Shown here in pieces: positions 18,498-28,255 of a DNA stretch of 64,000 nucleotides. The notes beneath the pieces are model-generated. The model saw only the letters and a program-made list of their open reading frames with translations, ran no database searches and was not told the origin of the DNA. Origin of the DNA: G963664115 sp965263045 (lineage in GTDB: Bacteria; Acidobacteriota; Terriglobia; 20CM-2-55-15); contig CBDHGK010000041.1 of the NCBI GenBank assembly GCA_965263045.1, forward strand, positions 2,418,001 through 2,482,000, given 5' to 3'. The translations under genes and the position numbers were made by a program. Every line of letters begins with the position of its first letter. Position 1 is the stretch's first letter.

Positions 18498-21400
18498 TCA
18501 GGACTTTCGGATTGTTGACCCGGTCTGGGAGTGGTATTCCTGCAGGCTGCAGACGGTTAGAGATTCCCGCTGCAGATCACGAATGCCGTTCACGGCGGCC
18601 AGTGCGCCCGAGGACGTGGTAATACAGGGTATCCGGTAGTGCATCGCCGCGCTCCGGATGGCCTTTTCGTCGAAAAAAGACTCCCGGCCCAGCGGAGAAT
18701 TGATCACCAGGTCCACTTCCCCGCTCTTGATCCGGTCAACGATGTGGGGCCGGCCTTCGTTCACTTTGAAAATCGGGGTCGTTTCGATGCCGGCCAACTT
18801 CAACACGTTTGCCGTGCCCGAGGTCGCGATGATCTTGAATCCCATCGATACTAATTTTGCTGCGATATCCGCAACAAACCTCTTGTCTTGCTGATTGACG
18901 CTCAAGAACGCGGTACCCGAACGCGGCAAGACCGTACCTGCACTGATCTGGGCCTTGATGTAGGCCTTTCCGAAAGAATCATCGATTCCCATCACCTCGC
19001 CCGTGGACTTCATCTCAGGGCCTAGGATGGGATCGGCTCCAGGGAACCGGGCGAACGGAAAGACAGGTGATTTAACGAAATACTGGGACACAGTCAGCTC
19101 GTCGGCGAGGTTGAACGCCTCGAGACTTTCCCCCAGCATGATCCGGGCCGCCACCTTCGCCAAAGGAACACCTGTGGCTTTGCTGACGAATGGGACAGTG
19201 CGCGAGGCTCGCGGATTGACCTCCAGGACATACACTGAATCTTTCTGGACTGCGAACTGCGCGTTCATCAGCCCGACGACATTCAGGGCAAGCCCGAGAT
19301 CAACGGTATGGCGCCGGATCGTCTCCCGATGCGCTGTGCTTAACTGGTATGTCGGCAGCACACAGGAACTGTCGCCGGAATGGACGCCTGCTAGTTCGAT
19401 ATGCTCCATGATGCCACCGATCACAACGCGCTTTCCATCGGACAGGGCATCGACATCGATTTCGACCGCGTCTTCGAGGAACCGGTCAATCAGAATCGGG
19501 CGCGCCCGCGACACCTCGACGGCTTCAGCCATGTATTCGTCGAGGGCACGGTCGTCGTAAGCAATGACCATGGCGCGCCCCCCAAGTACGTAGGAGGGCC
19601 GCAGAAGTACCGGATAGCCGATCTCATCGGTAACCGCGTGCGCCTCTTCCAGGGACACCGCTGTGCCGTTAGGAGGTTGCGGAATATTCAATTCTGTCAG
19701 GAGTCGGTCAAAACGCTCGCGGTCCTCGGCTAGATCAATCGATTGCGGCGATGTTCCGATAATGGGTACGCCGGCAGCCTGCAGGTCGAGAGCAAGGTTC
19801 AATGGCGTCTGCCCGCCGAACTGAACGATCACGCCGGCCGGTTGCTCCTCCTCGACGATGTGAAGCACGTCTTCGAGCGTCAACGGTTCGAAATAGAGGC
19901 GATCGGACGTGTCGTAGTCTGTCGATACGGTCTCGGGGTTGCAGTTGACCATGATGGTCTCGCAACCCGCTTCCTTCAGGGCAAACGAAGCGTGGCAGCA
20001 ACAGTAGTCAAATTCGATACCCTGCCCGATTCGATTCGGCCCACTCCCGAGGATCATTATCTTTCTGGCGTCGGTGGGTTCAGATTCGGTCTCGCTCTCA
20101 TAGGTCGAGTACAGGTACGGTGTGAACGACTCGAACTCCGCCGCGCAGGTGTCGACACGTTTGTACACCGGCTTCACCGAGAGCGTCTCACGTGCGGCAG
20201 TTATTTCCGACACGTCCGTCCGGCGCAGTACGGATATCCGGTGGTCTGAAAATCCGCTGCGTTTCGCCTCCAGTAACAGATCGGCATCAAGCGTGTCTGT
20301 GTCCTGGATGCGAGCCGCCAGTTCCACAACTTCCCGCATCTCGTTCAGGAACCACGGATCGATTCCGGTCAATTCCGCGATTTCCCGAACTGATGTTCCT
20401 TTCGACAGGGCGTACATCACGGTGTGAAATCGGTCCGGATTCGGCGTGGTCAGGTTTTGCCGCACGCGCTCCGTGTCTGTCTTTTCCGTACCAGGATTGC
20501 GGCCGGTTTCCAGCGAACGCACACCCTTCAGCATGGCTTCCTTGAACGTGCTCCCGATCGCCATCACCTCGCCAACCGATTTCATCTGCGTACCGAGTAC
20601 GGCGTCGGCGTCTTTGAATTTCTCGAAAGCCCATTTCGGGATCTTCACGACGACATAGTCCAGCATCGGTTCGAATGATGCAGGGGTCTTCTTGGTAATG
20701 TCGTTCGGGATTTCATCCAGCGTGTATCCGATCGCAAGCTTGGCCGCGATCTTGGCAATCGGGAATCCGGTGGCCTTCGAAGCCAGAGCCGAACTGCGAG
20801 ACACACGCGGATTCATTTCGATGACAACAAGCTGCCCGTCATCAGGGTTCACGGCAAACTGGATGTTCGATCCTCCCGTCTCGACGCCGACCTTTCGAAT
20901 CACCGCAATGGCGGCGTCTCGCATGCGCTGGTATTCCCTGTCGGTGAGTGTTTGAGCGGGTGCGACTGTTATGGAATCACCGGTATGGACGCCCATGGGA
21001 TCGAAATTCTCAATCGAGCAAATGACAACGACGTTATCATTCACGTCCCGCATCACTTCCAGCTCGTATTCCTTCCAACCGATTACGGACCGTTCCACCA
21101 GTACCTGGTGCACCGGGCTCAGATCGAGACCTCTCTGAACAGTCGCCTGGTATTCCTCGCTGTTGAAGGCCACTCCGCCGCCGATTCCGCCTAGAGTAAA
21201 CGAGGGCCGAATCACAGCAGGAAAACCAATCTGCTCAACGATGCGCTCCGCTTCGCGCATGTTGGCTACGACCGCACTTTCCGGCGTTGCCAGGCCAATC
21301 TCCCGCATCGCATCCTTGAACAGCAAACGGTCTTCAGCCAGTTTGACCGCCATAAGCTTGGCGCCAATCATCTCCACATTGTGCTTTTCAAGGACCCCGG

Positions 21401-21713
21401 CCTCGGCCAGTTCGACGGCAAGATTCAGGGCTGTTTGTCCGCCGACGGTGGGCAGGAGTGCATCGGGCTTTTCGCGTGCGATAATCTGGCTCAGAAAGTC
21501 CGCCGTCAGCGGCTCCACATACGTCCGGTCCGCCAGATCCGGATCGGTCATGATCGTGGCAGGATTCGAGTTTACCAGGACGATATCGTAGCCTTCCTCA
21601 CGCAACGCTTTGCATGCCTGGGTGCCCGAATAGTCAAACTCGCAAGCCTGGCCGATGACGATCGGGCCGGACCCGATAATCAGGATTTTCGAGATGTCAC
21701 TGCGTTTTGGCAT
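18498..21713 (-). CDS. carB: Carbamoyl-phosphate synthase, large subunit
   Basis: At 1071 residues this is the normal length. CarB makes carbamoyl phosphate from bicarbonate, ATP and ammonia delivered by CarA, feeding arginine and pyrimidine synthesis. Both duplicated ATP-grasp halves are visible: the first begins KILIIGSGPIVIGQACEFDYSG, read as ILIIGSGPIVIGQ, and the second begins KIMILGSGPNRIGQGIEFDY, read as IMILGSGPNRIGQG. Each carries metal-binding ExNPR motifs (IEMNPRVSRSSALASKATG-like and LEVNPRASRTVPFVSKATG-like). A C-terminal MGS-like allosteric domain follows. It overlaps carA by 17 bp. Confidence 0.97.
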   Translation of the reverse strand: MPKRSDISKILIIGSGPIVIGQACEFDYSGTQACKALREEGYDIVLVNSNPATIMTDPDLADRTYVEPLTADFLSQIIAREKPDALLPTVGGQTALNLAVELAEAGVLEKHNVEMIGAKLMAVKLAEDRLLFKDAMREIGLATPESAVVANMREAERIVEQIGFPAVIRPSFTLGGIGGGVAFNSEEYQATVQRGLDLSPVHQVLVERSVIGWKEYELEVMRDVNDNVVVICSIENFDPMGVHTGDSITVAPAQTLTDREYQRMRDAAIAVIRKVGVETGGSNIQFAVNPDDGQLVVIEMNPRVSRSSALASKATGFPIAKIAAKLAIGYTLDEIPNDITKKTPASFEPMLDYVVVKIPKWAFEKFKDADAVLGTQMKSVGEVMAIGSTFKEAMLKGVRSLETGRNPGTEKTDTERVRQNLTTPNPDRFHTVMYALSKGTSVREIAELTGIDPWFLNEMREVVELAARIQDTDTLDADLLLEAKRSGFSDHRISVLRRTDVSEITAARETLSVKPVYKRVDTCAAEFESFTPYLYSTYESETESEPTDARKIMILGSGPNRIGQGIEFDYCCCHASFALKEAGCETIMVNCNPETVSTDYDTSDRLYFEPLTLEDVLHIVEEEQPAGVIVQFGGQTPLNLALDLQAAGVPIIGTSPQSIDLAEDRERFDRLLTELNIPQPPNGTAVSLEEAHAVTDEIGYPVLLRPSYVLGGRAMVIAYDDRALDEYMAEAVEVSRARPILIDRFLEDAVEIDVDALSDGKRVVIGGIMEHIELAGVHSGDSSCVLPTYQLSTAHRETIRRHTVDLGLALNVVGLMNAQFAVQKDSVYVLEVNPRASRTVPFVSKATGVPLAKVAARIMLGESLEAFNLADELTVSQYFVKSPVFPFARFPGADPILGPEMKSTGEVMGIDDSFGKAYIKAQISAGTVLPRSGTAFLSVNQQDKRFVADIAAKLVSMGFKIIATSGTANVLKLAGIETTPIFKVNEGRPHIVDRIKSGEVDLVINSPLGRESFFDEKAIRSAAMHYRIPCITTSSGALAAVNGIRDLQRESLTVCSLQEYHSQTGSTIRKS

Positions 21714-22836
21714 CGCGGATGTTGTCGAAAAACTTCTGGAATAAATAATAAGAATCGTGGGGACCCGGAGAAGCCTCCGGGTGATATTGCACGCTGAAAA
21801 CGGGCAGTTTGCGATGTTCGAATCCCTCGACCGTCTGATCGTTGAGATTCAGATGGGTGATTCGGACCGTGTCGTCGTCGAGGCTCTCCGGATCGACCGC
21901 GAAACCATGATTCTGTGAAGTAATCTCTACCCGTCCACTGTCGATATGCATCACCGGATGGTTGCCGCCGTGGTGCCCGAACGGCAATTTGAACGTCCGC
22001 GCGCCCAAAGCAAGAGCCATAATCTGATGGCCCAGGCATATTCCGAAAACCGGCTTCCTGCCGATCAGCTTGCGAACATTCCGAACCGCGTAGTCCACCG
22101 CTTCCGGATCCCCGGGTCCGTTGGACAGAAATACTCCGTCCGGATCAAGGTCGAGCACCTCCCTGGCATCCGTCGTCGACGGAACCACCGTGACCCGGGC
22201 ACCCTCGTGGGACAGATCGCGAAGAATATTGGTCTTGATTCCGAAATCATAAGCGACGATATGCCAGCCCGCCTCACTCGCAGACCGCCCCGGCCCCAGA
22301 TTCGAAAACTCGACAAAATCCACCGGCTCTCGCTCGGCCGTATACCGTGTAGGGGTCGTAACGACACTCGCCAGATCGCGTCCGACCATTTCAGGAGACC
22401 CTGTGACCTTCCGACCCAGCGATTCCAGATCATGATCGACGAGGGAAACGATCGCCCGCATCGCTCCCCGGTCCCGGATGTGGCGCACCAGGGCGCGCGT
22501 GTCGATTTCGGAAATGGCTGGAATCTTGTGACGCGTCAGATACTCGTGCAACGGCTCAGACATCCGCCAGTTGCTCGGATGGGGCGTCAATCGGCGGACG
22601 ACGAATGCTTCAAGAAAAGGCCGCCGCGACTCGGCGTCCTCGGCGTTGATTCCGGTATTGCCAATCAGCGGGTAGGTCATGATTACGATCTGACCGGCAT
22701 AGGAGGGATCGGTGAGGATCTCCTGGTAACCGGACATCGACGTATTGAAAACGACTTCCCCGATGGCCTCTCCGGCGAACCCATGTCCTGCGCCACGGAA
22801 CACGCGTCCGTCTTCGAGAAGCAATGTCGCTTTCAT
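21697..22836 (-). CDS. carA: Carbamoyl-phosphate synthase, small (glutaminase) subunit
   Basis: A 379-residue CarA from the ATG at 22836, the position where family similarity begins (MKATLLLEDGRVFRG). It hydrolyses glutamine and channels ammonia to CarB. The class I amidotransferase nucleophile elbow PVFGICLGHQIMALALG holds the catalytic Cys, and the His/Glu part is VQYHPEASPGPHDS. The start ATG shares one base with the lepB TAA (TAATG), so lepB, carA and carB are translationally linked. The long N-terminal extension of the open frame to 22920 is not needed. Confidence 0.96.
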   Translation of the reverse strand: MKATLLLEDGRVFRGAGHGFAGEAIGEVVFNTSMSGYQEILTDPSYAGQIVIMTYPLIGNTGINAEDAESRRPFLEAFVVRRLTPHPSNWRMSEPLHEYLTRHKIPAISEIDTRALVRHIRDRGAMRAIVSLVDHDLESLGRKVTGSPEMVGRDLASVVTTPTRYTAEREPVDFVEFSNLGPGRSASEAGWHIVAYDFGIKTNILRDLSHEGARVTVVPSTTDAREVLDLDPDGVFLSNGPGDPEAVDYAVRNVRKLIGRKPVFGICLGHQIMALALGARTFKLPFGHHGGNHPVMHIDSGRVEITSQNHGFAVDPESLDDDTVRITHLNLNDQTVEGFEHRKLPVFSVQYHPEASPGPHDSYYLFQKFFDNIRDAKTQ

Positions 22837-23420
22837 TAATCGATGGAGCCCATCTTGTTGACTGGCCAGTATCTGAAGACTGCTTTTCCGTAGATATTCT
22901 CGTCGGGGACAAGACCCCACATGCGGCTGTCGTTGGATTGATTGCGATGGTCGCCCAGGACGTAGTAGTGACCGGGTTCGATATAGACTGGCGAGAAGCT
23001 TCGACGATCAAAGAAATTGAGCGGCACATAGTCCTCGTTAAGCAGTTGTCCGTTCACGTGCACGTCGCCTTCCCGTACGTCGACAACGTCACCGGGCAGA
23101 CCGACGACACGCTTGATATAGGACTTCGTCGAATCGAGCGGGTACCAGAAAACCACGATATCTCCGCGCTCGATCTGATCAATTCTGTAAAGGAATTTGT
23201 TGACGAATATCCTCTCCTGATCGACGAGCTCCGGAAGCATGCTCGTTCCCTCGACCTTCACCGGCTGGTAGAAGAAGACGACGATGATGATCGCCGCGCC
23301 GATCGCGAAGAACACGTCGCGCGCCCAACCCTGTATCTCACTCAAAAGACTGGGCTGGTGCGGTTCAATTGGCTCCGGTGGGGGCCCAACCCCAACCAGC
23401 GGTGATTGTTCCACATTCAT
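22836..23420 (-). CDS. lepB: Signal peptidase I
   Basis: A 194-residue type I signal peptidase. After a Pro-rich N-terminus a membrane helix (about residues 36-52) anchors the enzyme in the inner membrane. The catalytic Ser60 sits in GTSMLPEL and the general-base Lys103 in SYIKRVVGLPGD; the later box GDHRNQSNDSRMWG is also present. It removes signal peptides from exported proteins. It is the first gene of a lepB-carA-carB run on the - strand. Confidence 0.95.
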   Translation of the reverse strand: MNVEQSPLVGVGPPPEPIEPHQPSLLSEIQGWARDVFFAIGAAIIIVVFFYQPVKVEGTSMLPELVDQERIFVNKFLYRIDQIERGDIVVFWYPLDSTKSYIKRVVGLPGDVVDVREGDVHVNGQLLNEDYVPLNFFDRRSFSPVYIEPGHYYVLGDHRNQSNDSRMWGLVPDENIYGKAVFRYWPVNKMGSID

Positions 23421-23459
23421 TGAACTGACCTTCGCGTACCTGCTGCCTGACTGAAGGGG

Positions 23460-23482
23460 CTGAATTATTCTAGAAGATTCAG
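23460..23482. promoter_or_regulatory. Palindrome upstream of lepB
   Basis: CTGAAT (23460-23465) and ATTCAG (23477-23482) flank the self-complementary core TTCTAGAA (23468-23475). It lies 40 bp upstream of the lepB start, so it could be an operator or a processing hairpin. No regulator can be named. Confidence 0.3.
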
Positions 23483-23505
23483 GAATGAATCGGAAGGGGT
23501 TAAAC

Positions 23506-23869
23506 AGCCCGTGGCAGAAGTCTCGCGGGCCGCGTTACGGCCAAACGGGGCCAGATTCCAGGAGATCACGACGTGACGACACGACGTCGCGACGACGCTG
23601 CAATGCTCATTCATTGCGAGGAGTTGGCGACAACGAAGATGGCCTCGTTTCGCCGTAACCCTTTAGGCGCAGGGGGGCCACCGACGTTTCAAACGGAGGC
23701 TGCGGGCGCCCCACAGGCTTTGTCCGGCATTAAGTAATACGGGTCACGATGAAAAGACGGCACCCGCGGCCTCGGTTTCAAACCTCGGTGGCCGCTCCTC
23801 ACTTCGCGCCTGCAACCCGAAGACCCCTGCGCGCGGCCTTTGAGATTGATACCACTTCTACCACGGGCT
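23506..23869. repeat. MITE-like repeat, copy B (364 bp)
   Basis: Terminal inverted repeats are AGCCCGTGGCAGAAGT (23506-23521) and the complement of AGCCCGTGGTAGAAGT (23854-23869), with one mismatch. The element is bounded by the direct repeat GTTAAAC at 23499-23505 and 23870-23876, a convincing 7-bp target duplication. The interior matches copy A, with an extra segment of about 27 bp near 23760-23795. The GCAATG/CATTGC stem changes to GTAATG/CATTGC in copy A, which keeps pairing through a G-U pair. No protein is convincingly encoded. Confidence 0.85.
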
Positions 23870-23906
23870 GTTAAACAACGCGCCGGGTGACACCCGCCCG
23901 AACGCC

Positions 23907-24746
23907 TTATCTCCACAGAGTAAAACTGTGAGTCGTACCGAAAACAACTCCAACACGATGGTTCAGCCGCCTCAGACCCGCTGTGGCACCCACATCCCAC
24001 TCCAGACCCAGGGCCTGCCACCGGAATCCGATTCGGGCCTGAGCTCGATCCTCGCCGCCGAGCGTCGGAAACGACTGGAAGTTTTCCAGACCGTTGATCT
24101 CGGCTGCAAGGCTCGTATTCGCGCTGAGGGGAACAATCGCGGCCATACCAAAGAGGAGCACGTCCTGCTGTGCAGCCGCCCGCACGGCGTCGTCCAGTAT
24201 CCCGAGACCGACGTTTCCAAACATATACACCGGACCAATGGTCTTGCCGATGAGGACCTTTCCAAGGAAATGCGTGCCGTCAGTTCCTAAACCGCTTTCG
24301 TTACTGGCATTCGGGAGGACAATCGATGGCTGAAAACTGAGATCCGGGAGCGACCCCGATTCGGACAGAATCGCGATCTTGGTGGAGATCACGCCGTCGC
24401 CCCAATCGTTGCGCCGCCCCGTTCCACCCTCCCTGACCCACAGGAAATTGTGCAGCGTCCCCGTCATCTGGAACTCGGCACGCGAACCGAGGCCAACGTG
24501 GACTCCGCCGGTTAACGCTCCCAGCAGATTCCCACCCAGGTTCGATACCGGAAACCGCGCGCGTTCGAAATAACCCAGACCGTTCTCGAGCACCACATCT
24601 CCCTCGGGTATCAACCTCGGGTCCTCCGTGAGGAGAGGGCGTTGTTGTGCAAGGCAATCGGCTGGAATGAGCACGACGACACAGATCACCAGCGCGACGC
24701 CGGCCCGGCTGACCCAACAAACGTGTTTAGTTAGACCCGAAATCAC
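23907..24746 (-). CDS. Predicted exported outer-membrane beta-barrel protein, unknown function
   Basis: A 279-residue protein with a signal peptide (hydrophobic VALVICVVVLIPADCLAQ, cleavage near AQQ). The mature part is Gly-rich with alternating hydrophobic residues and ends FTLWR with an aromatic near the C-terminus, which suggests a beta-barrel. It resembles in style the hypothetical outer-membrane transport proteins of soil bacteria, but no specific family is certain. Its start overlaps the rsmE end by 4 bp, so it may be the last gene of the hrcA-grpE-dnaJ-prmA-rsmE run. MITE copy B lies just past its stop codon. Confidence 0.6.
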   Translation of the reverse strand: MISGLTKHVCWVSRAGVALVICVVVLIPADCLAQQRPLLTEDPRLIPEGDVVLENGLGYFERARFPVSNLGGNLLGALTGGVHVGLGSRAEFQMTGTLHNFLWVREGGTGRRNDWGDGVISTKIAILSESGSLPDLSFQPSIVLPNASNESGLGTDGTHFLGKVLIGKTIGPVYMFGNVGLGILDDAVRAAAQQDVLLFGMAAIVPLSANTSLAAEINGLENFQSFPTLGGEDRAQARIGFRWQALGLEWDVGATAGLRRLNHRVGVVFGTTHSFTLWR

Positions 24747-25444
24747 AAGACCCCCAATTCATGAGCGATCAGACCTCCCGCAACGATCGCGGCCGTTTCC
24801 GCGCGCATGAGGTGTGATCCCAGGCGCACCCCGGTGAACCCGCGCGTGCGGGCGGCCTTCAGTTCATCACGAACCCAGCCGCCCTCAGGACCGATCAGAT
24901 ACACGACCGGGGAGCCTGAAAGAGCCGACTCTAGCGGACCCTCGCTCTCCGGGGCAAACACAATCTTCGATTGACCATAGACGTTCAGTACGTAGTCGAA
25001 ATCGGTGACTGGTTCAAGACGCGGAAGATGATAGTGCTTGGACTGCTTGGCGGCCTCAACGATGATGCGCTTCCACCGTTTCTCGCGGCCCGGCCCCGGA
25101 GCGTTGGAACGGCTGGCGCGAAACGGAATGATCCGCGTCACGCCGACCTCCACGGCCTTTTCGAGCAACCACTCGAACGCCGTGTTCTTGATCAATGCCT
25201 GGGCCAGCACAATCTCCGCCCCGGGTTGCGGCATGCGCTGATGACCGGAAATACTGATTTCAGTTGAGGTCGCACCCTGAGCTGTAACGTGTCCCTCCCA
25301 GACGTACCCCGCTCCGTCGAATATCTCCACAGCCTCGCCCACTCCGGTGCGAGAAACTTTGAGATGTCGATGCTCTTCACCGTTTACGGAGACAAGACCC
25401 TCCCGGATTTCCGCATCGGGCCAGTATATGGACTTAGTGGACAC
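24743..25444 (-). CDS. rsmE: 16S rRNA (uracil1498-N3)-methyltransferase
   Basis: A 233-residue SPOUT methyltransferase that makes m3U1498 in 16S rRNA using S-adenosylmethionine. Typical features are the N-terminal PUA-like part (HRHLKVSRTGVGEAVEIFDG-like start) and the trefoil-knot motifs YLIGPEGGWVRDEL and LGSHLMRAETAAI. It overlaps the prmA end by 11 bp and the downstream gene by 4 bp. The neighbourhood with prmA and dnaJ is common in bacteria. Confidence 0.92.
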   Translation of the reverse strand: MSTKSIYWPDAEIREGLVSVNGEEHRHLKVSRTGVGEAVEIFDGAGYVWEGHVTAQGATSTEISISGHQRMPQPGAEIVLAQALIKNTAFEWLLEKAVEVGVTRIIPFRASRSNAPGPGREKRWKRIIVEAAKQSKHYHLPRLEPVTDFDYVLNVYGQSKIVFAPESEGPLESALSGSPVVYLIGPEGGWVRDELKAARTRGFTGVRLGSHLMRAETAAIVAGGLIAHELGVL

Positions 25445-26294
25445 GAAACCGCACCTTCATTGCGACCCACTCGCCACGTTGAACCTCGCCTTCGATATTG
25501 AATCCCTCCTCACGAATCGTTGTCCTCATAGCGACCATCTGAGCAGCGAGCACGCCAGAAAGAATAGCCATTCCCCCGGGTGCCAGGATGCGGCCGATTT
25601 CTCCAAGAATATTGCTGATGACGTCGTACGTCAGGTTCGCAAGCACCAGGGGGGCACATCCCGTGGACAAGGCGTCGATACTGCCAACGAATAGAGGAGC
25701 ACCGACTCCGTTGCGACCGAGGTTCTCCCGTGCTACATGGAGGGCATCCGCGTCCAGGTCACACGCCACTCGAACTGTGAATCCGAGCTTTGCGGCTGCG
25801 ATCGTCAGAATTCCGGATCCAGTTCCCAGATCGATGAGAGGACCCACCGCCGTATCGATCTTCTCGAGCGACTCCAGCATCAATTGCGTCGTTTCATGGG
25901 TCCCCGTGCCAAAGGCCAGGCCTGGATCAATGCCGATAACAATCCGGTCGGACTTGATCTCATCGCCCTCTTCCCAGCTGGGAACGACTCGAAATCGGTC
26001 TCCGACGGCAAAGCTCGTATAGCCCTTACGCCACTCACTGGTCCAATCTTCCTGTTCCTGTGTTCCGAACCGCACCTTGGACACAGGGTAGCCGTTCCGC
26101 TCAAACAACCGACCGACACGGGCTTCAACCAAGGGGGGCACGCGCTCTTCGTCGAAATAGAGAACGAGTTCGATTCGCCGATCGTCAGGTGAGGGTTTTT
26201 CCCAGACGCCAAGAATACGATCGCGCGAAAATTCGCCAACGAACGCATCTTTCAGTTCCTCGGGAACATCAACTGTAATGGTCAGCCAGGACAT
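25434..26294 (-). CDS. prmA: Ribosomal protein L11 methyltransferase
   Basis: From the ATG at 26294 the product is 286 residues (MSWLTITVDVPEEL), the family's normal start; the longer open frame to 26441 adds 49 unmatched residues. PrmA trimethylates L11. The class I S-adenosylmethionine fold is shown by DPGLAFGTGTHETTQL and IDLGTGSGILTIAAAKLG, with NLTYDVI as the catalytic-loop region. It lies 214 bp after dnaJ and overlaps rsmE. Confidence 0.92.
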   Translation of the reverse strand: MSWLTITVDVPEELKDAFVGEFSRDRILGVWEKPSPDDRRIELVLYFDEERVPPLVEARVGRLFERNGYPVSKVRFGTQEQEDWTSEWRKGYTSFAVGDRFRVVPSWEEGDEIKSDRIVIGIDPGLAFGTGTHETTQLMLESLEKIDTAVGPLIDLGTGSGILTIAAAKLGFTVRVACDLDADALHVARENLGRNGVGAPLFVGSIDALSTGCAPLVLANLTYDVISNILGEIGRILAPGGMAILSGVLAAQMVAMRTTIREEGFNIEGEVQRGEWVAMKVRFRVH

Positions 26295-26508
26295 TGGAGA
26301 AGAAGGTGCCCCGTAACACGATGCAGGGAATCCGGGTGGAACCCCAACATCGGAAACTCTGGATGTAGCCCACAATTGATGGCAACACCGGTTGGAGCCG
26401 TCACGGCGACACTTGTTGGAGCCGTCGATGTCTGTCCTCACCGAATGGGTGAATATCTATCCGTTACCGTTTCTCGGGTTCGGGCAGTCAGAGATCGCCC
26501 GTTTGCGG

Positions 26509-27636
26509 CTAACCGAATATCTCTTTTACCTTTTCCAGAATTTTCTTCTGAATGGGCTGGTTCTCGACTTCTTCTGTTTCTGCCAGCGTGGACAGGATCC
26601 CACGCTGTTCGCGGGTCAGTTTAGTGGGCACACGCACGCTGATGTTGACGTAGAGGTCACCCCGGCCCTGGCCATTGGCGTCGGAAATACCGGCTCTGCG
26701 AATTCGAAACACGCTGTCAGGCTGCGTACCCGGAGGAATCTTCAGTCTTTCTTCACCATCCAGCGTCGGCACCGAGATCTCGGCTCCAAGGGACGCCTGC
26801 ACGAACGATATTGGAATATGGCAGAAGAGATCGTCATCACGGCGCTCGAAAAATTCGTGCTGACCCACGTTGATCAAGACATAGAGATCGCCCGGGTCCC
26901 CACCCCGGGGACCCGCGTCCCCTTCATTGGCCACTCTGAGCCGCGAACCGGAATCCACACCCGCCGGTATCTTGAGTTCGAGGGTCTTCTCTTTAACAAC
27001 ACGGCCTTCACCATGGCAGCGCTTACACGGATCCTTGATTAACTGACCACTCCCCTGGCACTGGCTGCAGGTACGGGTGATCGAAAAGAAACCCTGCTGA
27101 AATCGGACCTGGCCATAGCCATTGCAGGTAGAACACGTCGTCGGACCACTGCCCCTCAGAGCGCCGGCGCCGTCACATTTGGCGCAGGATTCGTGGTGAG
27201 GGACTTTGATGCGGGTTTTCTTTCCGAAAGCCGCCTCTTCAAAGCTCAATTCAAGATCATAGCGGAGGTCTGAGCCGCGGTCCGCCGACCGGGCACCCCG
27301 GCGGCCACCACCCGCGCTATCGCCGAATCCGAAGAGGTCTCCAAGAATGTCACTGAAATCTGAGAAAACACCGGGATCGAATCCGCTGGCTCCCGGTCCC
27401 GCGGCCCCGCCGACACCCGCGTGCCCGAATCGGTCGTATCGGTTTCTTTTCTCCGGTTCGCACAGAACCGAATAGGCTTCGGCGGCTTCCTTGAAACGCT
27501 CCTCCGCTTCCTCGTTCCCGGGATTTCTGTCCGGATGGTATTCGAGCGCCAGCTTTCTGTAGGCGCTCTTGATTTCCCCCTCGGAGGCATCGCGCCCGAC
27601 ACCTATGACTTCATAGTAGTCGCGCTTCGAGGTCAC
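26509..27636 (-). CDS. dnaJ: Chaperone protein DnaJ
   Basis: A 375-residue type I DnaJ from a GTG at 27636 (MTSKRDYYEVIGVGRDASEG), preceded by GGGGAG 8 bp away. An ATG at 27714 would overlap grpE by 41 bp and lacks similarity. The J domain with HPD (EYHPDRNPG) is followed by a Gly-rich region and four zinc-binding repeats (CAKCDGAG, CSTCNGYG, CSQCQGSG, CKRCHGEG), then the substrate-binding domains. It stimulates DnaK ATPase. dnaK itself is not in the window. It is downstream of hrcA and grpE. Confidence 0.95.
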   Translation of the reverse strand: MTSKRDYYEVIGVGRDASEGEIKSAYRKLALEYHPDRNPGNEEAEERFKEAAEAYSVLCEPEKRNRYDRFGHAGVGGAAGPGASGFDPGVFSDFSDILGDLFGFGDSAGGGRRGARSADRGSDLRYDLELSFEEAAFGKKTRIKVPHHESCAKCDGAGALRGSGPTTCSTCNGYGQVRFQQGFFSITRTCSQCQGSGQLIKDPCKRCHGEGRVVKEKTLELKIPAGVDSGSRLRVANEGDAGPRGGDPGDLYVLINVGQHEFFERRDDDLFCHIPISFVQASLGAEISVPTLDGEERLKIPPGTQPDSVFRIRRAGISDANGQGRGDLYVNISVRVPTKLTREQRGILSTLAETEEVENQPIQKKILEKVKEIFG

Positions 27637-27673
27637 TTCAGAGACTCCCCGGAATTCAGCGAAGCAGGCGTTT

Positions 27674-28255
27674 TCACGCTTCGCTCCTCTCGCCCGATTC
27701 GCCTCCGGACGCATGGGCCACGGTCACCAGCGCTGGACGGAGCAGCTTTCCGTGCAACAAATAACCGCGCCGCAACTCCGCGAGAACCGTTCCCTCCACC
27801 ACCTCACTGGAGACCTCCGTGTTGATCGCCTCGTGGACATTCGGGTCGAACGGATGCCCGGTCGCTTCGATAGTCTCCAGACCGGAACGCTTCAAACTGT
27901 CCAACAGCTGCTTATAGATTAAGTCGAATCCCTGCCGAACCCTTTGGCCGTCGCCATCCCCGGAACCTGCATCGTTGAGGGCAAGCTCGAAAGAATCCAC
28001 GACGTTGATCACCTCTCGCATCAGCTTCTCCGACGCATATTTGACGAATTCAGCGCGCTCTCGATCGGTTCGTTTCTTAAAGTTTTCGAACTCCGCTTGC
28101 GTCCGGAGCAAGCGGTCCTTGAAATCGTCCCGTTCTGACGTGAGCCTGTGAACGTTCTCAGACAGTGCTGCGGGATTGACGTCAGGGTCGAGACCTGCTT
28201 CGGCGGTCTCCTCAGATCCGAAAGTCGGATCCTGGTTTTCGAGTTCTTCACTCAT
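27674..28255 (-). CDS. grpE: Nucleotide exchange factor GrpE
   Basis: A 193-residue GrpE, the ADP-release factor for DnaK. A long helical N-terminal half (LTSERDDFKDRLLRTQAEFENFKKR, seen as LLRTQAEFENFKKR) is followed by the beta domain with HPFDPNVHEAI and GTVLAELRRGYLLHGKLLRPALV. It lies between hrcA and dnaJ. The 171 bp separating it from hrcA carry three GCAGGATG repeats (near 28323, 28338 and 28353) of unknown meaning. Confidence 0.94.
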   Translation of the reverse strand: MSEELENQDPTFGSEETAEAGLDPDVNPAALSENVHRLTSERDDFKDRLLRTQAEFENFKKRTDRERAEFVKYASEKLMREVINVVDSFELALNDAGSGDGDGQRVRQGFDLIYKQLLDSLKRSGLETIEATGHPFDPNVHEAINTEVSSEVVEGTVLAELRRGYLLHGKLLRPALVTVAHASGGESGERSEA

